A stretch of DNA of 12,686 nucleotides. Origin: UMGS1279 sp045577495. GTDB taxonomy: Bacteria; Bacillota; Clostridia; Oscillospirales; Acutalibacteraceae. Location: assembly GCA_045577495.1 (NCBI GenBank), contig JAZNIK010000042.1:1-12686 (forward strand). Reading direction: 5' to 3'. Under the pieces are notes generated by a model, which saw nothing but the letters and a program-made list of their open reading frames with translations, was not told the origin of the DNA and did not search any database. Shown here piece after piece: positions 1 to 5,545 of the stretch (position 1 is its first letter; the number at the start of each line of letters is the position of its first letter). The position numbers were made by a program, and so were the translations under genes.

Positions 1-168
1 GAAACTTCATTTGTGCTGACAAATACATTAAATCAGGATGTTCCCGATAATCCCGATTCACCACAGACAGGCGATACCTCGAATATTATGCTATGGGTTA
101 TTCTGATGATTGTCTCCGGCAGTATACTTATTATCTTAGGAATCACGGGGAAGAGAAATCGCGTATGA
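1..168 (+). CDS. C-terminal end of a cell-wall-anchored surface protein (partial)
   Basis: Only the last 55 residues are in the window; the gene begins upstream. The end has the three parts of a sortase sorting signal: an SPQTGD pentapeptide region (residues 20-25 of the fragment), a hydrophobic membrane segment (about 29-49, rich in I, L, V and M) and a short basic tail, KRNRV. The first residue of the motif is Ser rather than the Leu of classical LPXTG. SPXTG-type motifs are known for the class B sortase of Clostridioides difficile, so the anchoring enzyme may be of that type. The fragment says nothing about the function of the rest, which could be a pilin, adhesin or enzyme. Its TGA overlaps the ATG of the next gene as ATGA, so the two are probably translationally coupled and work together at the cell surface. 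Confidence 0.85.
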   Translation, partial: ETSFVLTNTLNQDVPDNPDSPQTGDTSNIMLWVILMIVSGSILIILGITGKRNRV

Positions 169-755
169 TGAGCCGAAAAAATGATGTTATAAGAAAAATT
201 CTAATAGTTATCGGCGTGTGCTTACTTGCGGCTGCAATAGCACTCTTATTTGCGTGGCAATGGAATATTCATACGTCTGAGCAAAAAGTAAAGGAATACG
301 TAAACGTAATACGTGAGCTAATCCCCGAACCTCAAGGTGCCGTCCCGGAGGAACGCAGAGATAATGCGATGTCAACCCTGTCCATTGACGGAACAGGCTT
401 TGTGGGAATATTGGAACTCCCACGATTCAAGTCAGCTCTTCCGGTTTGCGCTGAATGGGGAAACCCCGCAAAATGCCCTTGCCGATTCAGCGGAAGTGTA
501 TATGATCGTACTATGCAGATCGGTGGCACATCACAAAAAGGCCAGTACGACTTTTACCGTGACATTTCTGTGGGAGATAGTGTTTTCTTTACGGATATGG
601 AAGGTAATCGTTTCTCATACACAGTAACCGATATTCGCTATGAAAAAAACGCAGACCGATCCACCCTACAACGCAAGGATGCGTCCTTGACACTGTTCAT
701 TAAGAATGTGTATGCTTTTGAATACATAATCATTTACTGTGATGTTGTTCATTAA
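165..755 (+). CDS. Sortase-fold membrane protein lacking catalytic residues (pseudosortase)
   Basis: The protein has 196 aa, with one N-terminal membrane anchor (about residues 11-31) and an extracellular sortase domain (about 78-195). The start is the ATG at 165, which overlaps the previous stop and sits behind GGGGAAGAG at 147-155. The domain follows the pattern I recall for clostridial sortases: GILELP at 81-86, LPVCAEW at 92-98, FSGSVY at 108-113, GDSVFFTDMEG at 137-147 and LTLF at 175-178. The His-bearing motif (IAGH in active enzymes) reads IGGT, putting Thr122 at the His position. The TLxTC motif reads TLFIK, putting Lys180 at the Cys position. The C-terminal Arg position holds Glu186/Tyr187. 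The fold looks intact and the frame is unbroken, so this is more likely a non-catalytic homologue, perhaps a helper or substrate-binding partner, than a decayed enzyme. Its role is not known. Confidence 0.75.
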   Translation: MMSRKNDVIRKILIVIGVCLLAAAIALLFAWQWNIHTSEQKVKEYVNVIRELIPEPQGAVPEERRDNAMSTLSIDGTGFVGILELPRFKSALPVCAEWGNPAKCPCRFSGSVYDRTMQIGGTSQKGQYDFYRDISVGDSVFFTDMEGNRFSYTVTDIRYEKNADRSTLQRKDASLTLFIKNVYAFEYIIIYCDVVH

Positions 756-949
756 TACTATAAATGTGTCAATCAAGCATCTAATCAAAGTCGAAGAATT
801 AAGTTTGAGGTGCCTTTTCTTTATGAAAATTTAAAACAATTGGAAATTCTACTCATAATTTCTACAAAAAGTGTGATACTAACAAAGAACAAAAAAACAA
901 CGACTCGTCCCAGATAAGGACCTTGGCAGAGTGGTCATTGGAAAAACGC

Positions 950-979
950 CGAAAACCCGCGTAAACACTGGGGTTTTCG
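950..979 (+). repeat. Hairpin 1 of a related pair
   Basis: CGAAAACCC (950-958) pairs perfectly with GGGTTTTCG (971-979) around a 12-nt loop. The left arm and the start of the loop (GCGTAAA) closely match the hairpin at 1072-1106. Only a short run of four T follows, so it is a weaker terminator candidate than its partner. Confidence 0.6.
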
Positions 980-1071
980 CGATTTTGCCCTTTACCCAAT
1001 GTGTTCCATAAGGACAAAAACCAACCGCCGTAAACTTGATGAGACGAGGCTGATTTTGAGCAAACCGAAAA

Positions 1072-1113
1072 TGCCGAAAACCCGCATAAAATAAGGCTTT
1101 TCGGCACATTTTT
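1072..1113 (+). terminator. Hairpin 2: terminator-like stem directly upstream of the broken spoVT
   Basis: TGCCGAAAA (1072-1080) pairs perfectly with TTTTCGGCA (1098-1106). Two further inner C-G pairs (1082-1083 with 1095-1096) lie beyond one mismatch. A run of five T at 1109-1113 follows, the layout of a rho-independent terminator. It lies 27 nt before the truncated spoVT copy, so that copy would not receive transcription from upstream unless the hairpin is read through. Confidence 0.6.
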
Positions 1114-1139
1114 AGAGTAGAGAAAAGGAGTAGAAATAT

Positions 1140-1322
1140 ATGAAAGCAACAGGTATTGTACGTCGCATAGATGATTTAGGCAGAGTTGTTATCCCGAAAG
1201 AAATCAGAAGAACTATGAGGATTCGTGAAGGCGACCCCTTGCTGACAACATTGACACTTTTCGACAAGTTTTGTATGGCGATACATAGTGTGGTTAATAG
1301 GTATAAAGAAACAGCGGAGTGA
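1140..1322 (+). pseudogene. Truncated spoVT copy (AbrB-like N-terminus only)
   Basis: This 60-codon frame begins with AAAAGGAG at 1123-1130 and an ATG at 1140. Residues 1-34 are identical to intact SpoVT at 1968, ending at the GDPL turn of the AbrB-type swapped-hairpin domain. After that the sequence (26 residues, including LFDKFCMAIHSVV) has no resemblance to SpoVT. It therefore lacks the last strand of the DNA-binding domain and the whole GAF-like sensor domain. The DNA is not a recent duplicate: 20 of the 34 shared codons differ, all synonymously. The gene was thus under protein-level selection for a long time before being broken, or it came from another strain or species. No promoter is visible and a terminator-like stem sits just upstream. 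A small functional product cannot be excluded, but a remnant is more likely. Confidence 0.75.
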
Positions 1323-1345
1323 TTTCACTCCGCTTAATGTTTTTT
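1313..1345. terminator. Shared terminator between the spoVT remnant and the minus-strand membrane gene
   Basis: AGCGGAGTGA (1313-1322) and TCACTCCGCT (1325-1334) form a perfect 10-bp stem with a minimal loop, followed on the plus strand by a T run at 1340-1345. The stem covers the ends of both convergent reading frames. The core CGGAGTGA/TCACTCCG recurs in the terminator at 7731-7757. Confidence 0.75.
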
Positions 1346-1840
1346 CTTTCGTTCCTTTTTTGCCTTTTTGACTATTAAATCAAATCCGACTAAATCATAA
1401 GAACAAGTAAAGATAACTTTGTTTTGTTTGTTTCTGATTATGGCTTGTTTTTCTAATGGTTTACCATAAGGCTCAATCTCCTGAATTTCCACTTTTTTTA
1501 CATCTTTCCAAAGAACTTGTTTTTCAAAAATCCAAAATTTTCTCACTTTCATACCTGTATCATCAACAATACAACAATATGAAATATGGTAAAGGACTAT
1601 AAAAAAACTGCCGATGGAAGCAACACTTAATATGTATAAAATAACTTTATCAAAAGAGCCAAACATAAAAGTGAAAATTGTAAAAAGGATAAAAATTACA
1701 AACCAATACACAATAGAATTACGCAAATAATATGCTGTAAAATTATCTGGTAATAGTTCTTTTTCTGCTTCTCTTGCTTTTTTGTAAATTTTTTCAGTAA
1801 TACATTTATCTATGAAATCTAAAATGATAGTACGACGCAT
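1334..1840 (-). CDS. Small membrane protein with PH-like C-terminal region, function unknown
   Basis: The product has 168 aa. A charged cytoplasmic N-terminus (1-40) is followed by two hydrophobic helices (about 43-61 and 66-86) and a C-terminal soluble part. That part has the run of short strands and the W-K-D-V-K-K-V-E-I signature (about 111-119) typical of bacterial PH-like domains in small membrane proteins. It ends in a very basic tail, KKAKKERKKKH. The start is well supported: AAAGGAGA sits at 1848-1855 on the minus strand, just before the ATG. I cannot name a function; the resemblance to PH-like membrane proteins is a fold-level impression. The gene lies between the broken and the intact spoVT, is divergent from the latter and has its own promoter. 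Its base composition is more AT-rich than the flanking genes, compatible with late acquisition. Confidence 0.8.
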   Translation of the reverse strand: MRRTIILDFIDKCITEKIYKKAREAEKELLPDNFTAYYLRNSIVYWFVIFILFTIFTFMFGSFDKVILYILSVASIGSFFIVLYHISYCCIVDDTGMKVRKFWIFEKQVLWKDVKKVEIQEIEPYGKPLEKQAIIRNKQNKVIFTCSYDLVGFDLIVKKAKKERKKKH

Positions 1841-1866
1841 TATTTCATCTCCTTTGCGATATTTAA

Positions 1867-1895
1867 ATTATATCACACATAACTCAAAAAGTAAA
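1867..1895 (-). promoter_or_regulatory. Sigma-A-type promoter for the PH-like membrane gene
   Basis: On the minus strand, TTTACT (1890-1895) and a perfect TATAAT (1867-1872) are separated by 17 bp. The -10 box lies 26 bp before the start codon, and the ribosome site falls between them. Confidence 0.6.
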
Positions 1896-1903
1896 TTGTT
1901 GCA

Positions 1904-1932
1904 GTATAAATCTCCTCAATTTACAGATACTA
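1904..1932 (+). promoter_or_regulatory. Sigma-G-like forespore promoter for spoVT
   Basis: GTATA (1904-1908) and GATACTA (1926-1932) are 17 bp apart. The known Bacillus sigma-G consensus is roughly GHATR and CATWHTA with 17-18 bp between, so only the first base of the -10 box departs from it. In Bacillus subtilis spoVT is transcribed by sigma-G, which agrees with the site. No equally good sigma-A promoter was seen in this orientation. Confidence 0.5.
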
Positions 1933-1967
1933 ACATCACAATTTGTAATTTAAGGAGAAATGTATAT

Positions 1968-2513
1968 ATGAAAGCAACAGGTATTGTGAGAAGAATAGAC
2001 GACCTTGGGCGTGTGGTGATTCCGAAAGAGATTAGAAGGACTATGAGAATCCGTGAGGGAGACCCATTAGAGATTTTTACCGACCGTGACGGTGAGGTTA
2101 TTTTTAAAAAATATTCACCGATTGGAGAGTTATCTGAGTTAGCGGTGACCTACTGTGATGTGCTTGTGAAAAGTACCGAACAGGCGGTTATAATTTGTGA
2201 CCGCGACCATTGCATTGCGGCGGGCGGAATCCCCAAAAAAGAGGTAATCGAACGAAGAATTACCGCCTCGTTAGAGGATATTATGGAGGGACGCCGACTT
2301 TATGTTGCCGATGCTGTTGGAGAGGACCGTTTTAATGCTTTAGAGGGAATTGACCGCCCTGTAACCATAGCCGCTCCGATTTTAAGCTCTGGTGATATTG
2401 CGGGTGTCGTTGTGTTTTTGGGAGATGAAAATAACACTCAGCCAAGTCAAAGCGATATCAAGCTTGCCTCTGTAGCTGCAGGATTTTTGGGCAAAAACAT
2501 GGAAGAATATTAA
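1968..2513 (+). CDS. spoVT: Stage V sporulation protein T, forespore transcription regulator
   Basis: The product has 181 aa, close to the 178 aa of Bacillus subtilis SpoVT. Residues 1-50 form the AbrB-type swapped-hairpin DNA-binding domain (KATGIVRRIDDLGRVVIP, then IREGDPLEIFTDRDGEV). Residues about 55-178 form the GAF-like domain. SpoVT acts in the developing spore as a tetramer that raises or lowers expression of sigma-G-dependent genes and so affects germination and spore-coat traits. The ATG at 1968 was chosen because AAGGAG stands at 1952-1957 and the protein then begins exactly as the family does. The frame is open further upstream, but that would overlap the divergent gene. A sigma-G-like promoter precedes it. 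Its N-terminus is repeated exactly, at protein level, in the remnant at 1140. Confidence 0.95.
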   Translation: MKATGIVRRIDDLGRVVIPKEIRRTMRIREGDPLEIFTDRDGEVIFKKYSPIGELSELAVTYCDVLVKSTEQAVIICDRDHCIAAGGIPKKEVIERRITASLEDIMEGRRLYVADAVGEDRFNALEGIDRPVTIAAPILSSGDIAGVVVFLGDENNTQPSQSDIKLASVAAGFLGKNMEEY

Positions 2514-2528
2514 AATTTTTTATATGTA

Positions 2529-2593
2529 ATTCTGAGCTTAAGCGAAGAATCTCCAAGATGGTAGATTCTTCGGTCTTTTAACTCCCTCAGAAT
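2529..2593. repeat. Nested inverted repeat between convergent genes, likely bidirectional terminator
   Basis: An outer pair of arms, ATTCTGAG (2529-2536) and CTCAGAAT (2586-2593), encloses a perfect inner stem, CGAAGAATCT (2543-2552) with AGATTCTTCG (2563-2572). T-rich runs flank it on both sides. It fills the 87-bp gap between spoVT and the convergent oxidoreductase gene, where it can serve both as a terminator. The words ATTCTGAG and GAAGAATCT resemble an interspersed intergenic repeat I know from many bacterial genomes; that family link is from memory. Confidence 0.65.
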
Positions 2594-2600
2594 GACTTTT

Positions 2601-3899
2601 TTATATATTTGCGTTTTTGTTGGCAGGGTTTTCTAAAACCTTGCCTTTTTTATCAAACCTAGAACCGTGACAGGCACAGTCCCAACTATGCTCTGCCTTG
2701 TTCCATTTTAGAGCACACCCCAAATGTGAGCATCGTTTGGTGGTTGGGGTTAACAAATTAAGCGTTGTTTCTACACCGTTTAAAAAAAGTTGTGGCTTTA
2801 AAATGCTTCTTGATGGTGAAAAAACTTCTTCAAACTCATTAGACTTATCCAAAACCAAGTCGCACAGAATCATTGATGACAGCATTGCCCCCGTCATACC
2901 CCATTTATTAAATCCACTCGAGGTATATAGATTGGGCGTGTTTTTTGAATAATTGCCAACATAAAGCATATTATCAAGGCTCATACAGTCCTGTGCCGCC
3001 CAATTGCAAATTTCTTTTGAGTTTGGATAATACTTGTTTGCAAACTGCCTCAGTTCATTAAATGCGCCACCCTTTTTACCTGTTCTATGTCCACCGCCGC
3101 CTAAAAGTAGTGTATCTTTGTAGTTTCTAAAGGAGAGTCCCTTTTTATCGTCGTCAACATACATTCCGCCCAGTTTTTGCGCATTTTTTAATGCTATAAC
3201 ATACGACCTATGCTGATACAGTTTTAAAAAATAACTTCCGTGCCTATCAATAAACGGAAAATGGGTAGCCACTATTATTTTTTTGGCGGTAATTTTACCA
3301 TTCTCTGTTAGGGCGGTGTTGCCACTGACCTCTTTTACAAATGTGTTTTCATAAATATTCAGTTCCTTTGCAATCGAATACAAAAATTTTAACGGATTAA
3401 AATTCGCTTGGTTTTTAAAGCATACCGCTCCTACCGTTTTAATTGGCAGAGGTAACTCTTTTACATACTCTGCCTTAAAGCCTATTTTGTCTAACGCCTT
3501 CATCTCATCATAGAGCTTTTGCTGATTGTGGGTGGTATACACAAAATTATCTATTGTTTCGTAATCGGCATCTATTCTGCTCAAAAGCTCTTTATACTTT
3601 TTTGCCGCAAGGTTATTGGCTTTTAAATATGCTTTGCAGGTCTCCTCGCCGCTTGATTTTAAAATTTTATGATAACATAGCCCGTGCTGTGAGGTTATTT
3701 TTGCGGTGGTGTTTGCGGTTGTGCCGCTACAAATTTCATCCTTTTCTACCAAAGCATACTTAACACCATATTTGTGCAAAAAATATGCCGTTAAAATTCC
3801 CGTTATCCCACCACCGATTATAAGCACCTCTGTTTTTAAGTCACCCTTTAAGGCATCGAAGGTGGGTTTTTCAACTGTTTGTTGCCAAATAGATTCCAT
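2601..3899 (-). CDS. FAD-dependent oxidoreductase with C-terminal Rieske [2Fe-2S] domain
   Basis: The product has 432 aa. The N-terminal FAD-binding Rossmann fold carries the GGGITG motif at 29-34 and belongs to the D-amino-acid-oxidase/glycine-oxidase-like (DAO) group. The C-terminal Rieske iron-sulphur motif has Cys390-x-His392 and, 15 residues on, Cys408-x-x-His411. Cys395 and Cys410 are placed as in Rieske proteins with a stabilising disulphide. The overall plan matches Bacillus subtilis YhfW, whose substrate is not known to me. The family is usually nearer 480-510 aa; the shortfall lies just before the first Rieske cysteine, where part of the usual beta structure seems missing. The protein is probably cytoplasmic, as no signal peptide is seen. 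The ribosome site AAAGAGG precedes the ATG. The gene is divergent from ddh and has no partner in an operon. Confidence 0.85.
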   Translation of the reverse strand: MESIWQQTVEKPTFDALKGDLKTEVLIIGGGITGILTAYFLHKYGVKYALVEKDEICSGTTANTTAKITSQHGLCYHKILKSSGEETCKAYLKANNLAAKKYKELLSRIDADYETIDNFVYTTHNQQKLYDEMKALDKIGFKAEYVKELPLPIKTVGAVCFKNQANFNPLKFLYSIAKELNIYENTFVKEVSGNTALTENGKITAKKIIVATHFPFIDRHGSYFLKLYQHRSYVIALKNAQKLGGMYVDDDKKGLSFRNYKDTLLLGGGGHRTGKKGGAFNELRQFANKYYPNSKEICNWAAQDCMSLDNMLYVGNYSKNTPNLYTSSGFNKWGMTGAMLSSMILCDLVLDKSNEFEEVFSPSRSILKPQLFLNGVETTLNLLTPTTKRCSHLGCALKWNKAEHSWDCACHGSRFDKKGKVLENPANKNANI

Positions 3900-3944
3900 A
3901 ATTATAATACCTCTTTAACTTTTAACTATATATATTATTTGCTT

Positions 3945-3972
3945 TAGTATAAATGATATGTACGGATTATTC
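3945..3972 (-). promoter_or_regulatory. Possible sigma-G/F-like promoter for the FAD-Rieske gene
   Basis: On the minus strand, GAATA (3968-3972) and TATACTA (3945-3951) are 16 bp apart, resembling the sigma-G boxes but with a short spacer and a T in place of the first C of the -10 box. The region is AT-rich, so a chance match is possible. Confidence 0.25.
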
Positions 3973-4016
3973 GTGTTTGCTTAAGGAATATTTGTTTATA
4001 TTTTTTGGCAAAATAA

Positions 4017-4045
4017 TTGCAATCTGATTTTTTTTATGATATTAT
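4017..4045 (+). promoter_or_regulatory. Sigma-A-type promoter for ddh
   Basis: TTGCAA (4017-4022) and TATTAT (4040-4045) are separated by 17 bp. The -10 box ends 34 bp before the ATG, and AAAGGTG at 4067-4073 provides the ribosome site. Confidence 0.55.
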
Positions 4046-4079
4046 AAAAAACGTTAAAAAGAATTTAAAGGTGATGTAA

Positions 4080-5066
4080 ATGACTATTCGTATTGGCATT
4101 TTTGGATATGGAAATTTAGGTCGCGGTGTTGAGGCGGCAATACGCCAAAACAGTGATTTATCCTTAGAGGCGGTTTTTACAAGGCGTGACCCTGAAACCG
4201 TTACCCTTAAAACCGAGGGTGTACCGGTTTATCATATTGATAAAGCAAAAGAAATGACCGATAAAATTGATGTTATGATTTTGTGCGGCGGCAGTGCAAC
4301 CGATTTGCCCGAACAAACCCCTGCCCTTGCCGAGTATTTTAATGTGGTGGATAGCTTTGACACCCACGCAAAAATCCCCGAGCATTTTGATGCGGTTGAT
4401 GAACAGGCTAAAAAATCAGGCAAGGTTGCAGTTATTTCGGTTGGTTGGGACCCTGGTATGTTCTCTCTTAACCGCCTTTATGCATCCGCCATTTTACCCG
4501 ACGGCAAGGATTATACCTTTTGGGGCAAGGGTGTGAGCCAAGGTCACTCTGACGCTATTCGCCGAATTGATGGAGTGCTTGATGCAAGGCAATATACCAT
4601 CCCGATTGAAAAGGCTCTTGAAAGGGTTAGAAATGGTGAAAACCCCGAGCTTTCGGCAAGGGAGAAGCATCTGCGCGAGTGCTTTGTTGTAGCAAAGGAT
4701 GGTGCTGACAAGCAAAAAATAGAAAACGAAATTAAAACAATGCCGAACTACTTTGCGGATTATGATACCATTGTGCATTTTATCAGCAAGGAAGAGCTTG
4801 ATAAAAACCATAGTGGCATAGCCCACGGCGGTTTTGTTATCCGTAGCGGTAAAACAGGCTTTAATGGTGAAAATAACCACATTATTGAATACAGTCTAAA
4901 GCTTGATTCAAACCCCGAGTTTACCTCTTCTGTTCTTGTGGCTTATGCCAGAGCTGCATACCGCCTTAATACCGAGGGTGCAAACGGATGTAAAACTGTT
5001 TTTGATATTCCACCCGCATACCTTAGCGCAAAAACAGATGCCGAGCTTAGAAAAGAGCTTTTATAA
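4080..5066 (+). CDS. ddh: meso-Diaminopimelate D-dehydrogenase
   Basis: The 328-aa product matches the size and plan of the NADPH-dependent meso-diaminopimelate dehydrogenases (EC 1.4.1.16). These reductively aminate L-2-amino-6-oxopimelate (in equilibrium with tetrahydrodipicolinate) in one step to meso-diaminopimelate, bypassing the succinylase, acetylase or aminotransferase routes to lysine and peptidoglycan. The N-terminal NADP-binding fold shows GYGNLG at 9-14, and the substrate-domain signature VGWDPGM lies at 121-127, followed by FWGKGVSQGHS. The C-terminal end (FDIPPAYLS) is also typical. The protein is cytoplasmic. It is a single-gene unit with its own promoter and a strong terminator. 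Nothing is missing. Diaminopimelate is also the wall cross-link amino acid that sortases of many Gram-positives use as acceptor, but no direct link to the sortase-like gene is implied. Confidence 0.95.
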   Translation: MTIRIGIFGYGNLGRGVEAAIRQNSDLSLEAVFTRRDPETVTLKTEGVPVYHIDKAKEMTDKIDVMILCGGSATDLPEQTPALAEYFNVVDSFDTHAKIPEHFDAVDEQAKKSGKVAVISVGWDPGMFSLNRLYASAILPDGKDYTFWGKGVSQGHSDAIRRIDGVLDARQYTIPIEKALERVRNGENPELSAREKHLRECFVVAKDGADKQKIENEIKTMPNYFADYDTIVHFISKEELDKNHSGIAHGGFVIRSGKTGFNGENNHIIEYSLKLDSNPEFTSSVLVAYARAAYRLNTEGANGCKTVFDIPPAYLSAKTDAELRKELL

Positions 5067-5088
5067 AGATTATTTAATATTAATTTTT

Positions 5089-5117
5089 TCGGCAGATAAA
5101 AATCTGCCGATTTTTTT
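5089..5117 (+). terminator. Rho-independent terminator of ddh
   Basis: TCGGCAGAT (5089-5097) pairs perfectly with ATCTGCCGA (5102-5110) around a 4-nt A loop, followed by seven T (5111-5117). It is 22 bp after the ddh stop. Confidence 0.9.
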
Positions 5118-5128
5118 ATAAACAACTC

Positions 5129-5157
5129 TTGACAAAAAGTGGAAAAGTGTGTATACT
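5129..5157 (+). promoter_or_regulatory. Sigma-A promoter of the feoA-feoB locus
   Basis: TTGACA (5129-5134, perfect) and TATACT (5152-5157) are exactly 17 bp apart. This is the strongest promoter match in the window. The expected transcription start (about 5163-5165) falls at the edge of the first operator-like dyad. Confidence 0.85.
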
Positions 5158-5164
5158 GTTATTG

Positions 5165-5180
5165 GTTAGCAGTTGCTAAC
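5165..5180 (+). promoter_or_regulatory. Operator-like dyad 1 of the feo promoter
   Basis: GTTAGCA (5165-5171) and TGCTAAC (5174-5180) are perfect inverted 7-bp arms around GT. The site begins 7 bp after the -10 box, where a bound repressor would block initiation. It does not resemble a Fur box (GATAAT repeats); its GTTAGC/GCTAAC half sites recall those of DtxR/IdeR/MntR-type regulators. Confidence 0.7.
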
Positions 5181-5197
5181 TGTATTTATGCTACTGA

Positions 5198-5213
5198 GTT
5201 AGCCTATGCTATT
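5198..5213 (+). promoter_or_regulatory. Operator-like dyad 2, degenerate
   Basis: GTTAGCC-TA-TGCTATT matches 11 of the 14 arm positions of dyad 1 in the same arrangement. Its centre is 33 bp from that of dyad 1, about three helical turns, so two dimers could sit on the same face. It lies in the untranslated leader of feoA. Confidence 0.5.
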
Positions 5214-5237
5214 TAATATCAAATCAGGGGATGCTCT

Positions 5238-5456
5238 ATGAATTTAACCACAGCAGAAGAAGGAAAAGAATATATCATTCAGCGGATAGAAACCGATGAT
5301 GAAGAATTGGATGCATTTTTGTTTTCCTTAGGTTGCTATAGCGGTGAGCCGATTACAGTTGTATCAAGAAAGAAAAAAACCTGCGTAGTTTCTATTAAGG
5401 ATAGCAGATACAGTATAGATAATCAGCTTGCAGAGGCCATAATAATATATAAATAA
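5238..5456 (+). CDS. feoA: Ferrous iron transport protein A
   Basis: The product has 72 aa and consists of a single SH3-like beta-barrel domain, the normal size for FeoA (about 75 aa). The family hallmarks are the N-terminal LTTAEEGKEYIIQRI part, the LGCYSGEPITVV turn around residues 31-42 and the closing LAEAIII strand. FeoA is a small cytoplasmic protein that acts with the FeoB permease, probably at its G domain, and is needed for full Fe2+ uptake. AGGGGAT at 5226-5232 is the ribosome site. The gene sits behind the operator-bearing promoter and is followed by a weak terminator, so it may be made in excess of FeoB. Confidence 0.9.
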   Translation: MNLTTAEEGKEYIIQRIETDDEELDAFLFSLGCYSGEPITVVSRKKKTCVVSIKDSRYSIDNQLAEAIIIYK

Positions 5457-5482
5457 AAGTAATCAGTTGATTGCTTTTTTTT
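5457..5482 (+). terminator. Weak terminator or attenuator between feoA and feoB
   Basis: AAGTAATCA (5457-5465) pairs with TGATTGCTT (5468-5476), one pair being G-T, directly after the feoA stop, and runs into eight T (5475-5482). The stem is AT-rich, so partial read-through is likely. feoB depends on that read-through unless a second promoter lies between; I saw no convincing one. Confidence 0.6.
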
Positions 5483-5492
5483 ACAGACTTGT

Positions 5493-5510
5493 GGTTAGCA
5501 GGTGCTAACC
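5493..5510 (+). promoter_or_regulatory. Operator-like dyad 3, upstream of feoB
   Basis: GGTTAGCA (5493-5500) and TGCTAACC (5503-5510) are perfect 8-bp inverted arms around GG, the best copy of the three. It lies inside the operon, 35 bp before the feoB start and just after the attenuator hairpin. It may act as a roadblock to elongation, control an unseen promoter, or form a stem in the mRNA. Confidence 0.65.
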
Positions 5511-5545
5511 CAAACTTTTTAACAAGATTTTTTGGAGGAAATAAA

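Larger units (their letters stand above)
756..1139 (+). other. Gene-free 384-bp spacer with two related hairpins
   Basis: I see no convincing coding sequence here. The sortase frame stays open for about 54 codons past its stop (to 917), but there is no start codon with a ribosome site and I recognise nothing in it. A 95-codon minus-strand frame (862-1149) is also open but reads through both hairpins, so it is probably accidental. The right half (about 940-1115) is GC-richer than its surroundings and contains a 13-nt direct repeat, GCCGAAAACCCGC, at 948-960 and 1073-1085. Each copy forms the left arm of a hairpin. This could be a small RNA, the end of a mobile element or a conserved intergenic repeat; the sequence alone does not decide. 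Confidence 0.5.

Noticed and set aside
756..917. In-frame continuation of the sortase-like gene after its stop
   Set aside because: About 54 codons stay open, but there is no start codon with a ribosome site, and the sortase domain is already complete at 755.
1031..1080. Hammerhead-like words (TTGATGAG, CGAAA)
   Set aside because: The invariant C before UGAUGA is replaced by U, and no stem II joins the two parts, so the ribozyme core is not met.
862..1149. 95-codon minus-strand open frame
   Set aside because: It runs through both hairpins of the gene-free block, has no good ribosome site and shows no recognisable domain. Most likely an accidental frame across a structured non-coding segment.
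1812..1967. Longer spoVT reading frame starting at 1812
   Set aside because: It would overlap the divergent gene and the promoters of both; the ATG at 1968 has AAGGAG and matches the family N-terminus.
4494..4880. 128-codon minus-strand frame inside ddh
   Set aside because: Shadow of a fully supported gene; no ribosome site and no recognisable protein.
5158..5237. Riboswitch in the feoA leader
   Set aside because: The leader is short and its symmetry is fully explained by the two dyads, which recur as DNA motifs between feoA and feoB. No metal-riboswitch core was recognised.
5471..5545. Longer feoB frame starting at 5471
   Set aside because: It would translate the attenuator and operator. 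The ATG at 5546 has GGAGGA and starts the G domain as in other FeoB proteins.
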